Source of the DNA: Gemmobacter sp034519525
GTDB taxonomy: Bacteria > Pseudomonadota > Alphaproteobacteria > Rhodobacterales > Rhodobacteraceae
Direction: 5' to 3'
DNA length: 64,000 bases
Assembly (NCBI GenBank): GCA_034519525.1
Contig: JAXHOJ010000037.1
Coordinates: forward strand, 1 to 64,000
A program made the translations under genes and the position numbers. This document shows, piece after piece, positions 26,217 through 35,461 of the stretch (positions are counted from its first letter, which is position 1; each line of letters starts with the position of its first letter). The notes under the pieces are model-generated. The model had not been told where the DNA came from. It saw nothing but the letters and a program-made list of their open reading frames with translations, and did not search any database.

Positions 26217-28010
26217 TCAGACCCTTGGCCCTGCCGTTACGTAAGTGCCCGGCGCGGGGGCGAGAACCGGGTGCGTCGAATCACCCGGAACGCGAGCCGG
26301 AACCTGTTTGCCCGACCGGGGCGCCAGCCATTCGCGCCAGCGCGGCCACCAGCTGCCCTTGTGAAACTCTGCCGCGGCCTTCCAGGTGTCGGGCGTCGTC
26401 AGCGGGCCTGCGTTGATGTAATGGCCGTATTTGTTCTTGGTGGGCGGATTGACGATCCCGGCGATATGGCCGCTTTCCGACAGGATGAAGGTCTTGTCTT
26501 TCGCCCCCATCTTGCGGATGCCGGTGAAGCTCGATTTCCAGGCGGCGATGTGATCGGTTTCGCAGGCGATGGCGCAGACCGGCACCTTTACATCGCTGAT
26601 CGACACCTTTTCCCCCAGCACGGTGAAGCCCTGCGTGGCGAACAGGTCGCCCTGGCACAGGCCGCGCAGATATTCCACCGCCATGCGGGCGGGAAGGTTG
26701 GTGCCATCGCCGTTCCAGTACAGCAGATCAAAGGCGGGCGGCGCCTCGCCCATCATGTAGCTTTTGATCGCGGGCTGATAGATCAGCTCGTTGGAGCGCA
26801 GGAAGCTGAAGGTCCGGCCCATGAAGAACTTGTCCAGCACGCCATCGACGGCCACCTGCCGTTCGATGCCATCGACAAAGTCATCATCCAGGAACACCCC
26901 CACTTCGCCCTGATCGCTGAAATCGGTGAGCGTGGTGAAGAAGGTGGCGGATTTGATGGATTTGTCGGCCTTTTTCTGCAGATAGGCCAGCGTCAGGCTC
27001 AGCGTGGTGCCCGCGATGCAATAGCCCACGGCATTGACCTGCTTTTCGCCGGTGATGCGCTTGATCTCTTCGATGGCGGCCAGATAGCCATCCTGCACAT
27101 AATCATCCATGCCCACATCGCGGAAGCTGGCATCCGGGTTGACCCAGCTGACGACGAACAGGGTAAAGCCCTGATCGACGATCCATTTGATGAGGCTGTT
27201 GGCGGGCTTCAGATCGAGGATGTAGAACTTGTTGATCCACGGCGGAAAGATCACGATCGGCGTGGCATGAACCGTGGGCGTGGTGGGGGTGTACTGGATC
27301 AGCTCCAGCATCTTGTTGCGATAGACCACGGCGCCGGGGGTGGTGGCGATATTGCTGCCCACATGAAAGGCATCGCGGTCGGCCAGCGTCACCAGAAGAT
27401 CGCCGTTATTGGCCTCGATATCCCGCACCAGGTTTTCAAGGCCGCGCACCAGGCTTTCGCCATCGGTTTCCACCGCCTTTTCCAGCGCATCGGGATTGGT
27501 GCCCAGGAAGTTGGTCGGCGAGAACAGATCGACAATCTGGCGCGAGAAATATTCGGCGCGTTTCTTGTCGGCCGGGTCCATCCGGTCCAGCGCGGAGACG
27601 GCGCCGGTGATCGCTTCGGAGTTCAGCAGATATTGCTGCTTGAGGTAGTTGAAGAAGGGGTGGGTTTCCCACAGCGGGTTGGCGAATCGCTTGTCGGTCG
27701 GGCCGGGGTCGGCGGGGGCCTTCAGCTCGCCTCTGACGAGAGTGTGCTGGGCCTCGACATAGTGTTTCAGGCTCTTTCCCCAGTAGCCGATCTGGTGTTC
27801 CAGAATTTTCGAGGGGTTCTGCATCATTTCCGCAACATAGGCGGCTGCGGCCTTCAGATAGACCTCTTGCGAGGGCCCCTGAAGCGATGGATCGGCGTTG
27901 CGACGGTGTGTTAGCGCTGACGTCAACCGCTTTGAAAGCTCTTCCACCCTTGCAAGATTGGCATTCAGACGGTCTAGCCGTGCATCCGCGTCCTTGGTCT
28001 CAGTTGTCAT
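26217..28010 (-). CDS. phaC: Poly(3-hydroxyalkanoate) synthase, class I
   Basis: PhaC polymerises hydroxyacyl-CoA to polyester and releases CoA. The 597-residue length is that of class I synthases. The lipase-like box is GYCIAG with catalytic Cys331. The Asp is in ETDHIAAW and the His in ESGHIAG. The N-terminal domain (HPFFNYLKQQYLLNSEAITG) is also typical. It is transcribed divergently from phaZ, with a candidate PhaR site between. The codon use and GC look like those of the neighbours. Confidence 0.96.
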   Translation of the reverse strand: MTTETKDADARLDRLNANLARVEELSKRLTSALTHRRNADPSLQGPSQEVYLKAAAAYVAEMMQNPSKILEHQIGYWGKSLKHYVEAQHTLVRGELKAPADPGPTDKRFANPLWETHPFFNYLKQQYLLNSEAITGAVSALDRMDPADKKRAEYFSRQIVDLFSPTNFLGTNPDALEKAVETDGESLVRGLENLVRDIEANNGDLLVTLADRDAFHVGSNIATTPGAVVYRNKMLELIQYTPTTPTVHATPIVIFPPWINKFYILDLKPANSLIKWIVDQGFTLFVVSWVNPDASFRDVGMDDYVQDGYLAAIEEIKRITGEKQVNAVGYCIAGTTLSLTLAYLQKKADKSIKSATFFTTLTDFSDQGEVGVFLDDDFVDGIERQVAVDGVLDKFFMGRTFSFLRSNELIYQPAIKSYMMGEAPPAFDLLYWNGDGTNLPARMAVEYLRGLCQGDLFATQGFTVLGEKVSISDVKVPVCAIACETDHIAAWKSSFTGIRKMGAKDKTFILSESGHIAGIVNPPTKNKYGHYINAGPLTTPDTWKAAAEFHKGSWWPRWREWLAPRSGKQVPARVPGDSTHPVLAPAPGTYVTAGPRV

Positions 28011-28036
28011 GATGCACTTTCCCCCCTAAAGTATTT

Positions 28037-28049
28037 TGCTACTGCAGCA
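28037..28049. promoter_or_regulatory. Candidate PhaR site between phaC and phaZ
   Basis: TGCTACTGCAGCA (28037-28049) resembles the palindromic TGCTGCAnTGCAGCA element upstream of phaP. It lies in the 109-bp gap shared by two divergent polyhydroxyalkanoate genes. Confidence 0.5.
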
Positions 28050-28119
28050 TTACGCCTGCCCCCCGGTGCCGGGCCGGGGTGCGTGGCGCGGTCACGGTCC
28101 CGGCGGGCAAGGAGATGCC

Positions 28120-29472
28120 ATGAAGTATATGGCCACTTATGACCTTATGGAAACTGCCCGCAACACAAATGAATGGCTGGGGGCGACGGCCCGGGCCATG
28201 GCCTCTTACCCGGCATTTGCGCTGTCCACCAACCCGATGGTCGCGCTGACCGCCGCCTGGGGCGAGGTGACGGAACGCGCCTTTGCGCGCATGGTGGCAA
28301 AGCCCGACTGGGGCATCCGGTCCATCGTTGGCCCCGATGGGCAGGATCACCTTGTGGACATCACGCCGGTGGTGGAAAAGCCCTTCGGCGATCTGGTGCA
28401 TTTCCACGTGCGGCGGCGCGCACCGATGCGGCGCAAGATCATGGTCGTGGCGCCGATGTCGGGACATTATGCCACCCTGCTGCGCCCGACGATTGCCAGC
28501 CTGCTTCCAGACGCCGATGTTTATGTGACCGACTGGCACAATGCCCGCGACATTCCGGTTTCGGCGGGCAAGTTCGATGTGGAAGATTACACCCTGTATC
28601 TGGTGGATTTCCTGCGCCATCTGGGGCCGGACACCCATGTGGTGGCCATCTGCCAGCCGGTGCCGCTGACACTGGCCGCCGCCGCCTATCTGGCGGCCGA
28701 AGATCCCTCGGCCCAGCCCCGGTCGCTGACGCTGATGGGTGGGCCGGTCGATCCGGATGCCGCCGCCACCGAGGTGACGGATTTTGGCCGCCGCGTGACC
28801 ATGGGCCAGCTGGAACAATGGGCCATCCAGCGCGTCGGGTTCAAATATCAGGGCGCCGGGCGGCTGGTCTATCCGGGCCTGCTGCAGCTTGCCTCGTTCA
28901 TGTCGATGAATGCCGAACGCCATTCCAAGGCGTTCAATGACCAGATCACCCGCGTCGCGCGGGGCGAGGCTTCGGATCACGATGCCCATAACCGCTTTTA
29001 CGATGAATATCTGGCGGTGATGGACATGTCGGCCGAATTCTACCTGTCGACGGTGGAGCGGGTGTTCAAGAACCGCGAAATCGCGCGCAACGAATTTGTC
29101 GTGGCGGGCAAGAAGGTGGATCTGGGCGCGATCACCGATATCGCCGTGAAGATCGTGGAGGGCGAGAAGGATGACATCTCCGCCCCCGGCCAGTGCCTTG
29201 CCGCGCTGAAGCTGCTGACCAACCTGCCCGACAGCAAGAAGGCCGCGCATCTGGAACCGGGTGCAGGGCATTACGGCATCTTTGCGGGCCGTAGCTGGCG
29301 TCTGAACATCCGGCCTCTGGTGCTGAACTTCATCGACGCCAATTCCGGCCCGGCCAGCACCCCTGCCCCGCAGGAAGCGCCCGCCGCCACCGCACCGGCA
29401 GAGGCGCCCGCGGCCGCCACCCCGGCCCGCAAGGCGGCGATCAAGCTGGCATCGAGCAATCCCGGCGCCTGA
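28120..29472 (+). CDS. phaZ: Intracellular poly(3-hydroxybutyrate) depolymerase
   Basis: PhaZ breaks down stored polymer in the cell. The 450-residue protein has the family's cysteine nucleophile in VVAICQP (Cys178), in place of a normal serine lipase box. The early PMSGHYATLLRPTIASLLPDADVYVTDWHNARD segment and the LEPGAGHYGIFAGRSWR histidine region match intracellular PHB depolymerases of class i. The Ala/Pro-rich tail (about 418-442) is an extra. The start has GGCAAGGAG upstream. A strong intrinsic terminator follows. Confidence 0.94.
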   Translation: MKYMATYDLMETARNTNEWLGATARAMASYPAFALSTNPMVALTAAWGEVTERAFARMVAKPDWGIRSIVGPDGQDHLVDITPVVEKPFGDLVHFHVRRRAPMRRKIMVVAPMSGHYATLLRPTIASLLPDADVYVTDWHNARDIPVSAGKFDVEDYTLYLVDFLRHLGPDTHVVAICQPVPLTLAAAAYLAAEDPSAQPRSLTLMGGPVDPDAAATEVTDFGRRVTMGQLEQWAIQRVGFKYQGAGRLVYPGLLQLASFMSMNAERHSKAFNDQITRVARGEASDHDAHNRFYDEYLAVMDMSAEFYLSTVERVFKNREIARNEFVVAGKKVDLGAITDIAVKIVEGEKDDISAPGQCLAALKLLTNLPDSKKAAHLEPGAGHYGIFAGRSWRLNIRPLVLNFIDANSGPASTPAPQEAPAATAPAEAPAAATPARKAAIKLASSNPGA

Positions 29473-29494
29473 TACTGGCGCAGGTTTATGGGAA

Positions 29495-29521
29495 GGGGGC
29501 GCCGCTGGCGCCCCCTTTTTT
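29495..29521 (+). terminator. phaZ intrinsic terminator
   Basis: GGGGGCGCC and GGCGCCCCC pair with a GCT loop and are followed by six T. It lies 22 bp after the phaZ stop and touches the stop codon of the convergent hydrolase. Confidence 0.85.
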
Positions 29522-30270
29522 CATGCGGCCAGCCCGGCAACCTCGGCCACGGTCGCGGCGATCAAATCCAGACATTCGGGCGTGGAAAAGCGGTGATCCA
29601 CGCCCTTGACCAGCAGCAGCCGCATATCCGGGCTGGTTGCGTGATCCAGCAGCCGCAGCGCCACAGCAGGCGGCACATCCACATCCGCCGTGCCCTGCAG
29701 CAGCCGCACCGGGAAGGGCAGCGCCAGCGGGCCGCGCAGCACCAGCTGGTTGCGGCCATCCTCGATCAGGCGGCGGGTGATGACATAGGGATCGTCCGAA
29801 TACTCGCTGGGCAGCGCGACCCGCCCCTGCGCCGCCAGTTCGGCCTTCTGCGCCTCGGTAAAGCTGGACCACATGCTGTCTTCGGTGAAATCCGGTGCGG
29901 CGGCGATGCCGACAAAGCCTGCGATCCGTTCCGGCATGGCCCGGGCCACCAGCAGCGACAGCCAGCCGCCCATGGATGACCCGACAAGGATCTGGGGCCC
30001 CGTGGTCAGCGCGGCAATCGCCGCCATGGCATCCGCCGCCCAATCGCCGATGCAGCCTGCGAAGAAATCACCATCCGACTGGCCATGCCCCGAACAATCG
30101 AACCTGAGGAAGGCGCGGCCCGTGCCTTCGGCCCAATCCTGCAGGAACACCGATTTCGTGCCGTTCATATCCGACCGGAAGCCGTGGATGAACACCACGC
30201 CCGGCCCCTGCCCTGCGGTCTGGTGATAGGCGATGCGCCGCCCCTGCGGCGTGTGAAGAAATTGCGGCAT
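29521..30270 (-). CDS. Alpha/beta hydrolase
   Basis: A 249-residue serine hydrolase. It has the oxyanion-side HGF (VVFIHGFRSDMNG) at about 26-38, the nucleophile elbow GSSMGG near residue 99, the acid in TADVDVP and the histidine in VDHRF near the end. The sequence resembles the palmitoyl/carboxylesterase-like YcjY/ABHD10 type hydrolases more than lipases. ATG at 30270 was chosen because the longer reading to 30390 has no family similarity. Confidence 0.85.
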   Translation of the reverse strand: MPQFLHTPQGRRIAYHQTAGQGPGVVFIHGFRSDMNGTKSVFLQDWAEGTGRAFLRFDCSGHGQSDGDFFAGCIGDWAADAMAAIAALTTGPQILVGSSMGGWLSLLVARAMPERIAGFVGIAAAPDFTEDSMWSSFTEAQKAELAAQGRVALPSEYSDDPYVITRRLIEDGRNQLVLRGPLALPFPVRLLQGTADVDVPPAVALRLLDHATSPDMRLLLVKGVDHRFSTPECLDLIAATVAEVAGLAA

Positions 30271-30431
30271 GTGATCCCCGTTCAATTGCGGCCAGACCCT
30301 GCCAGAGCGCGCAACCACCTGCAAGAACCTGCGCCCAGCGGCTTGACGCCGGGCGCATCTGGCGGCAAACCGGCGCCACCATACCCGCAACCGGGCGTTC
30401 CGTGGGCGCCAGACCGACGAGGAGCTAGGCC

Positions 30432-32384
30432 ATGAGCCAGATTTCCCCCCAGAATATCACGCTGACTTTCCCCGATGGCAACACGCGCGCCTATGCGGCT
30501 GGCGTGACGCCCGCCGAAGTGGCCGCCGCCATTTCCACCAGCCTTGCGAAAAAGGCGATCAGTGCCACGGTGAACGGCGCGCATTGGGATCTGCAATGGC
30601 CGATCCCGGCAGATGCCACCATCGCCATCCACACGATGCAGGATGACGCACAGGCGCTGGAACTGATCCGCCACGATCTGGCGCATATCATGGCGCGCGC
30701 GGTTCAGGAAATCTGGCCGGATGTGAAAGTGACCATCGGCCCGGTGCGCGATTACGGCTGGTTCTATGATTTCGACCGGGCGGAGCCCTTCACGCCCGAG
30801 GATCTGGGCCAGATCGAAGCGCGGATGAAACAGATCATCAACGCCCGCGAGCCCGTGAAAACCGAGCTGTGGGAGCGTGCCCGCGCGGTGGAATATTACC
30901 GTGGCCGGGGCGAGCCCTTCAAGCTGGAGCTGCTGGACCGGATTCCCGAAGGCGAAGACATCCGCATGTATTGGCACGGCACCTGGCAGGATCTGTGCCG
31001 GGGGCCGCATCTGCAGCATACGGGCCAGGTGCCCGCCGATGCCTTCAAGCTGACGCATGTGGCGGGCGCCTATTGGCTGGGCGATGCCTCGCGCCCGATG
31101 CTGCAGCGCATCTATGGCGTGGCCTTCAAGAACCGCGAGGATCTGAAGGCGCATATGACCATGCTGGAGGAAGCCGCGAAACGCGACCACCGCAAGCTGG
31201 GCCGCGAGATGGACCTGTTCCACATCCAGGAAGAGGCGCCGGGCATGGTGTTCTGGCATCCGAACGGCTGGACCGTCTACCGGATGCTGGAAGATTACAT
31301 GCGCAAGCGGCTGCGCGAATATGACTACAAGGAAATCAAGACCCCGCAGGTGGTGGACCGCATCCTGTGGGAGAAATCCGGCCATTGGGAAGCCTATCGC
31401 GAGAACATGTTCATCGTGGAAGTGGACGAGGACGGCGCGAAGGAAAAGCGCATCAACGCGCTGAAACCGATGAACTGCCCCTGCCATGTGCAGATCTATA
31501 ACCAGGGCCTGAAATCCTACCGTGACCTGCCGCTGCGCCTGGCGGAATTCGGGTCGTGCCATCGCTATGAAAGCTCTGGCTCGATGCACGGGCTGATGCG
31601 GGTGCGCGGCTTCACGCAGGATGATGCGCATATCTTCTGCACCGAAGACCAGATCGAGGCCGAATGTGCAGGGTTCATCAGCCTGTTGTCCTCGGTCTAT
31701 CGCGATCTTGGGTTCGAGAAGTTCGACATCAAGCTGTCCACCCGCCCCGATGTGCGCGTGGGATCGGATGAGGTGTGGGACAAGGCGGAAAACGCGCTGC
31801 AGAAGGCCATCGAAGGTCTGGGCCTGCCCTATGAGGTGAACGAGGGCGACGGTGCCTTCTATGGCCCCAAGCTGGATTTCAAGCTGACCGATGCCATCGG
31901 CCGCGAATGGCAGTGCGGCACCTTCCAGGCGGATTTCAACCTGCCGGTGCGGCTGGATGCCGAATATGTGGGCGAAGATGGCGCGAAGCACCGCCCCGTC
32001 ATGCTGCACCGCGCGGTTCTGGGGTCGTTCGAGCGTTTCATCGGCATCCTGATCGAGAACTATGCGGGCAAGCTGCCGTTCTGGCTGGCGCCGCGTCAGG
32101 TGGTTGTGGCCTCCATCGTGTCGGATGCGGATGATTATGTCCGCGAGGTGGTGGCGGCGCTGAAGGCATGCGGCATCCGGGCCGAGGCGGACACGCGCAA
32201 CGAGAAGATCAACTACAAGGTGCGCGAACATTCGGTGGGCAAGGTGCCGGTCATCCTCGCCATCGGCATGAAAGAGGTCGAGGAACGCACGGTTTCGGTG
32301 CGCCGCCTGGGCGAAAACCGCACCGAAACTGCCACGCTGGATGCCATCACGGCAGAGCTGGCAACTGCGGCACAAATGCCCTGA
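30432..32384 (+). CDS. thrS: Threonyl-tRNA synthetase
   Basis: ThrS charges tRNA-Thr. The 650 residues show the usual order. There is an N-terminal TGS domain (LTFPDGNTRAYAAGVTPAEVA), a second editing-like domain with HDLAHIMARA, then the class II catalytic core. In the core the zinc Cys is in MNCPCHVQIYNQG, motif 2 in RYESSGSMHGLMRVRGFTQDDAHIF, and the ligand His in HRAVLGSFERF. The C-terminal anticodon-binding domain begins near LAPRQVVVASI. The start is preceded by GAGGAG. Confidence 0.97.
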   Translation: MSQISPQNITLTFPDGNTRAYAAGVTPAEVAAAISTSLAKKAISATVNGAHWDLQWPIPADATIAIHTMQDDAQALELIRHDLAHIMARAVQEIWPDVKVTIGPVRDYGWFYDFDRAEPFTPEDLGQIEARMKQIINAREPVKTELWERARAVEYYRGRGEPFKLELLDRIPEGEDIRMYWHGTWQDLCRGPHLQHTGQVPADAFKLTHVAGAYWLGDASRPMLQRIYGVAFKNREDLKAHMTMLEEAAKRDHRKLGREMDLFHIQEEAPGMVFWHPNGWTVYRMLEDYMRKRLREYDYKEIKTPQVVDRILWEKSGHWEAYRENMFIVEVDEDGAKEKRINALKPMNCPCHVQIYNQGLKSYRDLPLRLAEFGSCHRYESSGSMHGLMRVRGFTQDDAHIFCTEDQIEAECAGFISLLSSVYRDLGFEKFDIKLSTRPDVRVGSDEVWDKAENALQKAIEGLGLPYEVNEGDGAFYGPKLDFKLTDAIGREWQCGTFQADFNLPVRLDAEYVGEDGAKHRPVMLHRAVLGSFERFIGILIENYAGKLPFWLAPRQVVVASIVSDADDYVREVVAALKACGIRAEADTRNEKINYKVREHSVGKVPVILAIGMKEVEERTVSVRRLGENRTETATLDAITAELATAAQMP

Positions 32385-32422
32385 AAACGGGCATACCGTT
32401 GAAATATCACCTGAAAACAACT

Positions 32423-32449
32423 GGTTGGGCAGATGCACATTGCCCAACC
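32423..32449 (+). terminator. Hairpin after thrS
   Basis: GGTTGGGCA and TGCCCAACC pair perfectly (9 bp) with a 9-base loop. The sequence beyond is AAAATTCTTGCTTTTT, so the T run is not immediate. It is probably the thrS end, or part of the leader of the cold-shock gene. Confidence 0.5.
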
Positions 32450-32602
32450 AAAATTCTTGCTTTTTGATTTGGGCATGGCATCATTTCCCTGTGACGACAG
32501 ACTTTCGACCGCCTCCTGACACCAGGCAGCCGGACTTTGGAAGACCTGGCTGCACGGCCCGCGGCAATCTCGCCCCGGGATGTCTGATGAAGGAGAGACG
32601 GA

Positions 32603-32809
32603 ATGCCGACCGGCACCGTGAAATGGTTCAACGACACAAAGGGATACGGCTTCATTGCCCCCGATGACGGCGGCAAGGATATCTTCGTGCATATCTCTGC
32701 CGTAGAGCGGGCTGGCCTGAAGGGCCTGAACGACAACCAGAAAATCGGTTACGAACTGCAATCCGGCCGCGATGGCCGTGCTTCGGCTAGCGACCTGCGC
32801 CTGCTGTAA
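32603..32809 (+). CDS. Cold-shock protein, CspA family
   Basis: A 68-residue OB-fold RNA/DNA-binding protein. RNP1 is KGYGFIAPDD and RNP2 is DIFVHISAVER, both intact. The start GTVKWFNDTKGYGF is standard. The ribosome-binding site AAGGAG is 10 bp upstream. More than 200 bp separate it from thrS, so a leader that controls translation is possible but not shown. Confidence 0.95.
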   Translation: MPTGTVKWFNDTKGYGFIAPDDGGKDIFVHISAVERAGLKGLNDNQKIGYELQSGRDGRASASDLRLL

Positions 32810-32897
32810 GCCGCGCACACCTTACAGGCAAAGTGCCGGATGGCGGCCCCTGCGGGGGCCGTTTTCACATGCGGATCGGGGGCAGATCGGGGCCGGG

Positions 32898-33221
32898 TTA
32901 CAGAAGTGCGGCCTGCACGTCGTCGCCCCAGCCCAGCAACAGCTTTTCGCCCGTGTCGATCACCGGGCGTTTCATCACGGCGGGCTGGGCGGCAATCTGC
33001 GCCTCGGCTTCCGAGGCTTTGAGGAAATCGTTGAAGCCGCGATAGGTGGTGGAGGATTTGTTCACCAGCCTGTCGCCGAATTCATCCACCAGACGGGTGA
33101 TTTCTGCCCCGCTCAGCGGCTCTTTGCGCACATCGCGGAAGGTGACGGCATGGCCCGCCGCCTCCAGCGCCTTGAGGGCTTTCTTGCAGGTGTCGCAGGT
33201 GGGGATTCCGTAAAGGATCAT
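32898..33221 (-). CDS. ArsC/Spx-family protein
   Basis: A 107-residue thioredoxin-like protein of the arsenate reductase/Spx superfamily (ArsC PF03960). CDTCK at residues 9-13 has the redox Cys pair, and RPVIDTGEKLLLGW is typical of the C-terminus. The Arg near PVMKRPV is conserved in the family. No ars genes are near, so a general redox or stress role is more likely than arsenate reduction. Confidence 0.85.
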   Translation of the reverse strand: MILYGIPTCDTCKKALKALEAAGHAVTFRDVRKEPLSGAEITRLVDEFGDRLVNKSSTTYRGFNDFLKASEAEAQIAAQPAVMKRPVIDTGEKLLLGWGDDVQAALL

Positions 33222-33296
33222 GGCGGTTCGTTCCCTTGCTGGTGGCCCCTGCCGGGCAGAAGGCGGGCGCGCAATCGTGTGGTCTCGCGCCCTGTC

Positions 33297-33707
33297 TTAC
33301 AGTGCCGGGCCGCCAAGGCCAAGCAGACGCGCCACCCAGACACCGGCCGCCGCCGAAATCGCCGTCAGGGCCATGCCCCAGATCACATCCGTGGCCACCA
33401 TCTGCCAGTGCCAGTTGCGCATGACGGCGAAGCTGGTGAATTCATAGGTGCCATAGGCCATGAACCCGATCACCGCCGCAGGCAGCCAGACCGATGTGCC
33501 CCCACGCAGCGCAGGCAAGGATACAAGCCAGATCAGCCCTGCGATATAAAGCGCATAAAAGGCGATGGCCGGGGCAAGGCGAATCCCATCCAGCAGCTGA
33601 TCGCCCAGATGGCGGCGGAACAGCGGCTGCATGACAAAGCGCAGCATCACGGCATCCAGAAGCAGGAACACGGTGACGGTGACGCCGTAAAGAACAAGTG
33701 CGGGCAT
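33297..33707 (-). CDS. DUF2177 family membrane protein
   Basis: A 136-residue inner-membrane protein with four likely helices (LVLYGVTVTVFLLLDAVM, IAFYALYIAGLIWLV, GFMAYGTYEFTSFAV and the last near LTAISAAAGVWVA). The family has no known function. ATG at 33707 is chosen over 33887. The longer extension is hydrophilic and not conserved. Confidence 0.8.
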   Translation of the reverse strand: MPALVLYGVTVTVFLLLDAVMLRFVMQPLFRRHLGDQLLDGIRLAPAIAFYALYIAGLIWLVSLPALRGGTSVWLPAAVIGFMAYGTYEFTSFAVMRNWHWQMVATDVIWGMALTAISAAAGVWVARLLGLGGPAL

Positions 33708-33855
33708 GGGGTATCCTTTCCCCAATTGATCTAGCGCAACAGGCTGGATTGACCAGCGGAGAGCTTTGTATCTTGGGCCAGAAGTTGTAGCGGGGGAGCG
33801 GTGGACTTGCCCCCCGCGCGGTGCGGCGATGTTTGGGGTGCCAGCGGGTGGCCTT

Positions 33856-35379
33856 TCAGTGAACCTGCCGTCCAGCCCCCCTCCCATGGCCCCTGAGCGC
33901 GAAGAACACCAACAGGGCGAGCGCTGTCATCATGATGCCGGATGTGGTCAGCAGCAGCTCGTGCGTCTGGACGAACGCGGCTTTTCCGGCGGCAACCAGT
34001 GCCTCGCCCTCGGCGCCTCCCAGGCGGGCTGCCACGATGAAGGCATCACCGATGCTGCGTGCGGCCTCGGCGCTCAGATCCGGGGCAAGACCCGCTGGCA
34101 GCTCGATCGAGCGGCTGAAGGCACCGGACATGAATACGCCGAAGAAGGTGATGCCGAGGCCGGTTCCCAGCTCATATCCGGTGGCCTCCAGCGATCCGGC
34201 AGCACCGCCCTTGCTGGCCTCGACCGCGCCCATGATGGCGATGGAGGATGCGGTCAGCCCGATGCTGAGCGTCAGCCCCAGCACGGCCAGCGCCATGGGC
34301 ACGGGCAGGCCGGGATCATGAAAATCGCTGCCCGCCAGAAACACCAGCGCTGCGGCCGCGACCAGCAGCGACAGGCAGGCAACCAAACGCAAGCCGAAGC
34401 GGTTGGACAAATAGCCCGCGACGGGCCCACCGATGGCCGCAGCTGCCATGATCGGGATCATGAAGAGACCGGCCTGCAGCGGCGTCTTGCCCAGCACATA
34501 TTGCAGTTCTTGCGCCAGGGTCAGTTCCACCCCTGCCAGCGCGCCCGAGGCGACAATCGCCATGATCAGCCCGGCGAAGATGGCAGGGCGCGACAGCAGC
34601 GACAGATCCAGCATGGGCGCTTCGGCCCGCAACTGCTTGCGCACGAACACCGCCAGAACCGAGATGCCAATTGCCAGGATCAGGCAAACGACCGGCAGCG
34701 GCTGCTTGCCACCAAAGCCCGTCTTGATGCTGTAAACCACAGAGATCATCCCGATGATCAGCAAAAGCGCCTGACCGATGGGCCATTTCCCTGGTGTGGT
34801 CTGCTCATTGCGCGGCAACAGGAACCAGCAGGCTGGCGCAACAATCAACATCACCGGCACGTTGATCAGAAAGACCGAGCCCCACCAGAAATGTTCCAGA
34901 AGGGCACCGCCCACCAGCGGACCAAGCGCAGCCCCCGCCGCCCCGACGGTACCCCAGAGGCCAAGCGCCATGGCACGTTCAGCATCGTTCTCGAAGGTCT
35001 TGCGGATCAGGCCCAGCACGCAGGGCATGATCATGGATCCGCCCAGGGCAAGGACCACGCGCGCGGCGATCAGTTCTGCGGCCGTCTCCGCAAAGGCCGC
35101 CCAGGCGGAGGCCCCGGCAAAGATCACCAACCCCGTCAGCAGGATACGTCGATTGCCGACACGATCCGACAGGGTGCCCATCGGCACCAGAAGGCCAGCC
35201 ATCAGCAGGGGATAGATGTCAATGATCCAAAGCACCTCGGTCCCCGAGGCATTCAATGCCTGCGTGAGGCGGGGCACCGCGACATGCAGAATGGTCATGT
35301 CGAGCACGACCGGCAGGAAGGCCAGCATGACCGCCAGCAGCACAAGCCAGCGTTTCGGATCGGGTGTCAGGGCGGGCAT
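33856..35379 (-). CDS. MFS drug exporter, DHA2 (14-helix) type
   Basis: A 507-residue major facilitator with about 14 hydrophobic helices, of the EmrB/QacA/SmvA type. It uses proton movement to expel cationic drugs or dyes. The early DMTILHVAVPRLTQAL motif (antiporter motif D1) and GTLSDRVGNRRILL (motif A) are clear. A TetR regulator is divergent with an operator between, which supports an inducible efflux role. The substrate is unknown. Confidence 0.9.
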   Translation of the reverse strand: MPALTPDPKRWLVLLAVMLAFLPVVLDMTILHVAVPRLTQALNASGTEVLWIIDIYPLLMAGLLVPMGTLSDRVGNRRILLTGLVIFAGASAWAAFAETAAELIAARVVLALGGSMIMPCVLGLIRKTFENDAERAMALGLWGTVGAAGAALGPLVGGALLEHFWWGSVFLINVPVMLIVAPACWFLLPRNEQTTPGKWPIGQALLLIIGMISVVYSIKTGFGGKQPLPVVCLILAIGISVLAVFVRKQLRAEAPMLDLSLLSRPAIFAGLIMAIVASGALAGVELTLAQELQYVLGKTPLQAGLFMIPIMAAAAIGGPVAGYLSNRFGLRLVACLSLLVAAAALVFLAGSDFHDPGLPVPMALAVLGLTLSIGLTASSIAIMGAVEASKGGAAGSLEATGYELGTGLGITFFGVFMSGAFSRSIELPAGLAPDLSAEAARSIGDAFIVAARLGGAEGEALVAAGKAAFVQTHELLLTTSGIMMTALALLVFFALRGHGRGAGRQVH

Positions 35380-35414
35380 GGTTCACCTGTAAGATCTGTT
35401 GCAGGTGCGGATAT

Positions 35415-35434
35415 AAATACATACGTATGGATTT
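35415..35434. promoter_or_regulatory. Candidate TetR operator
   Basis: AAATACATACGTATGGATTT is a 20-bp palindrome with one mismatched pair, centred on CATACGTATG. It lies between the divergent exporter (start 35379) and TetR (start 35462) genes. Confidence 0.7.
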
Positions 35435-35461
35435 CAACCGAACTTCGAGAAAGCAGAGCAG

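Noticed and set aside
25737..27914. Open frame of 725 codons on the plus strand opposite phaP and phaC
   Set aside because: phaC and phaP have full motifs on the minus strand. The opposite frame shows no recognisable domain.
30282..32447. Open frame of 721 codons opposite thrS
   Set aside because: ThrS is complete on the plus strand, so the opposite frame is a shadow.
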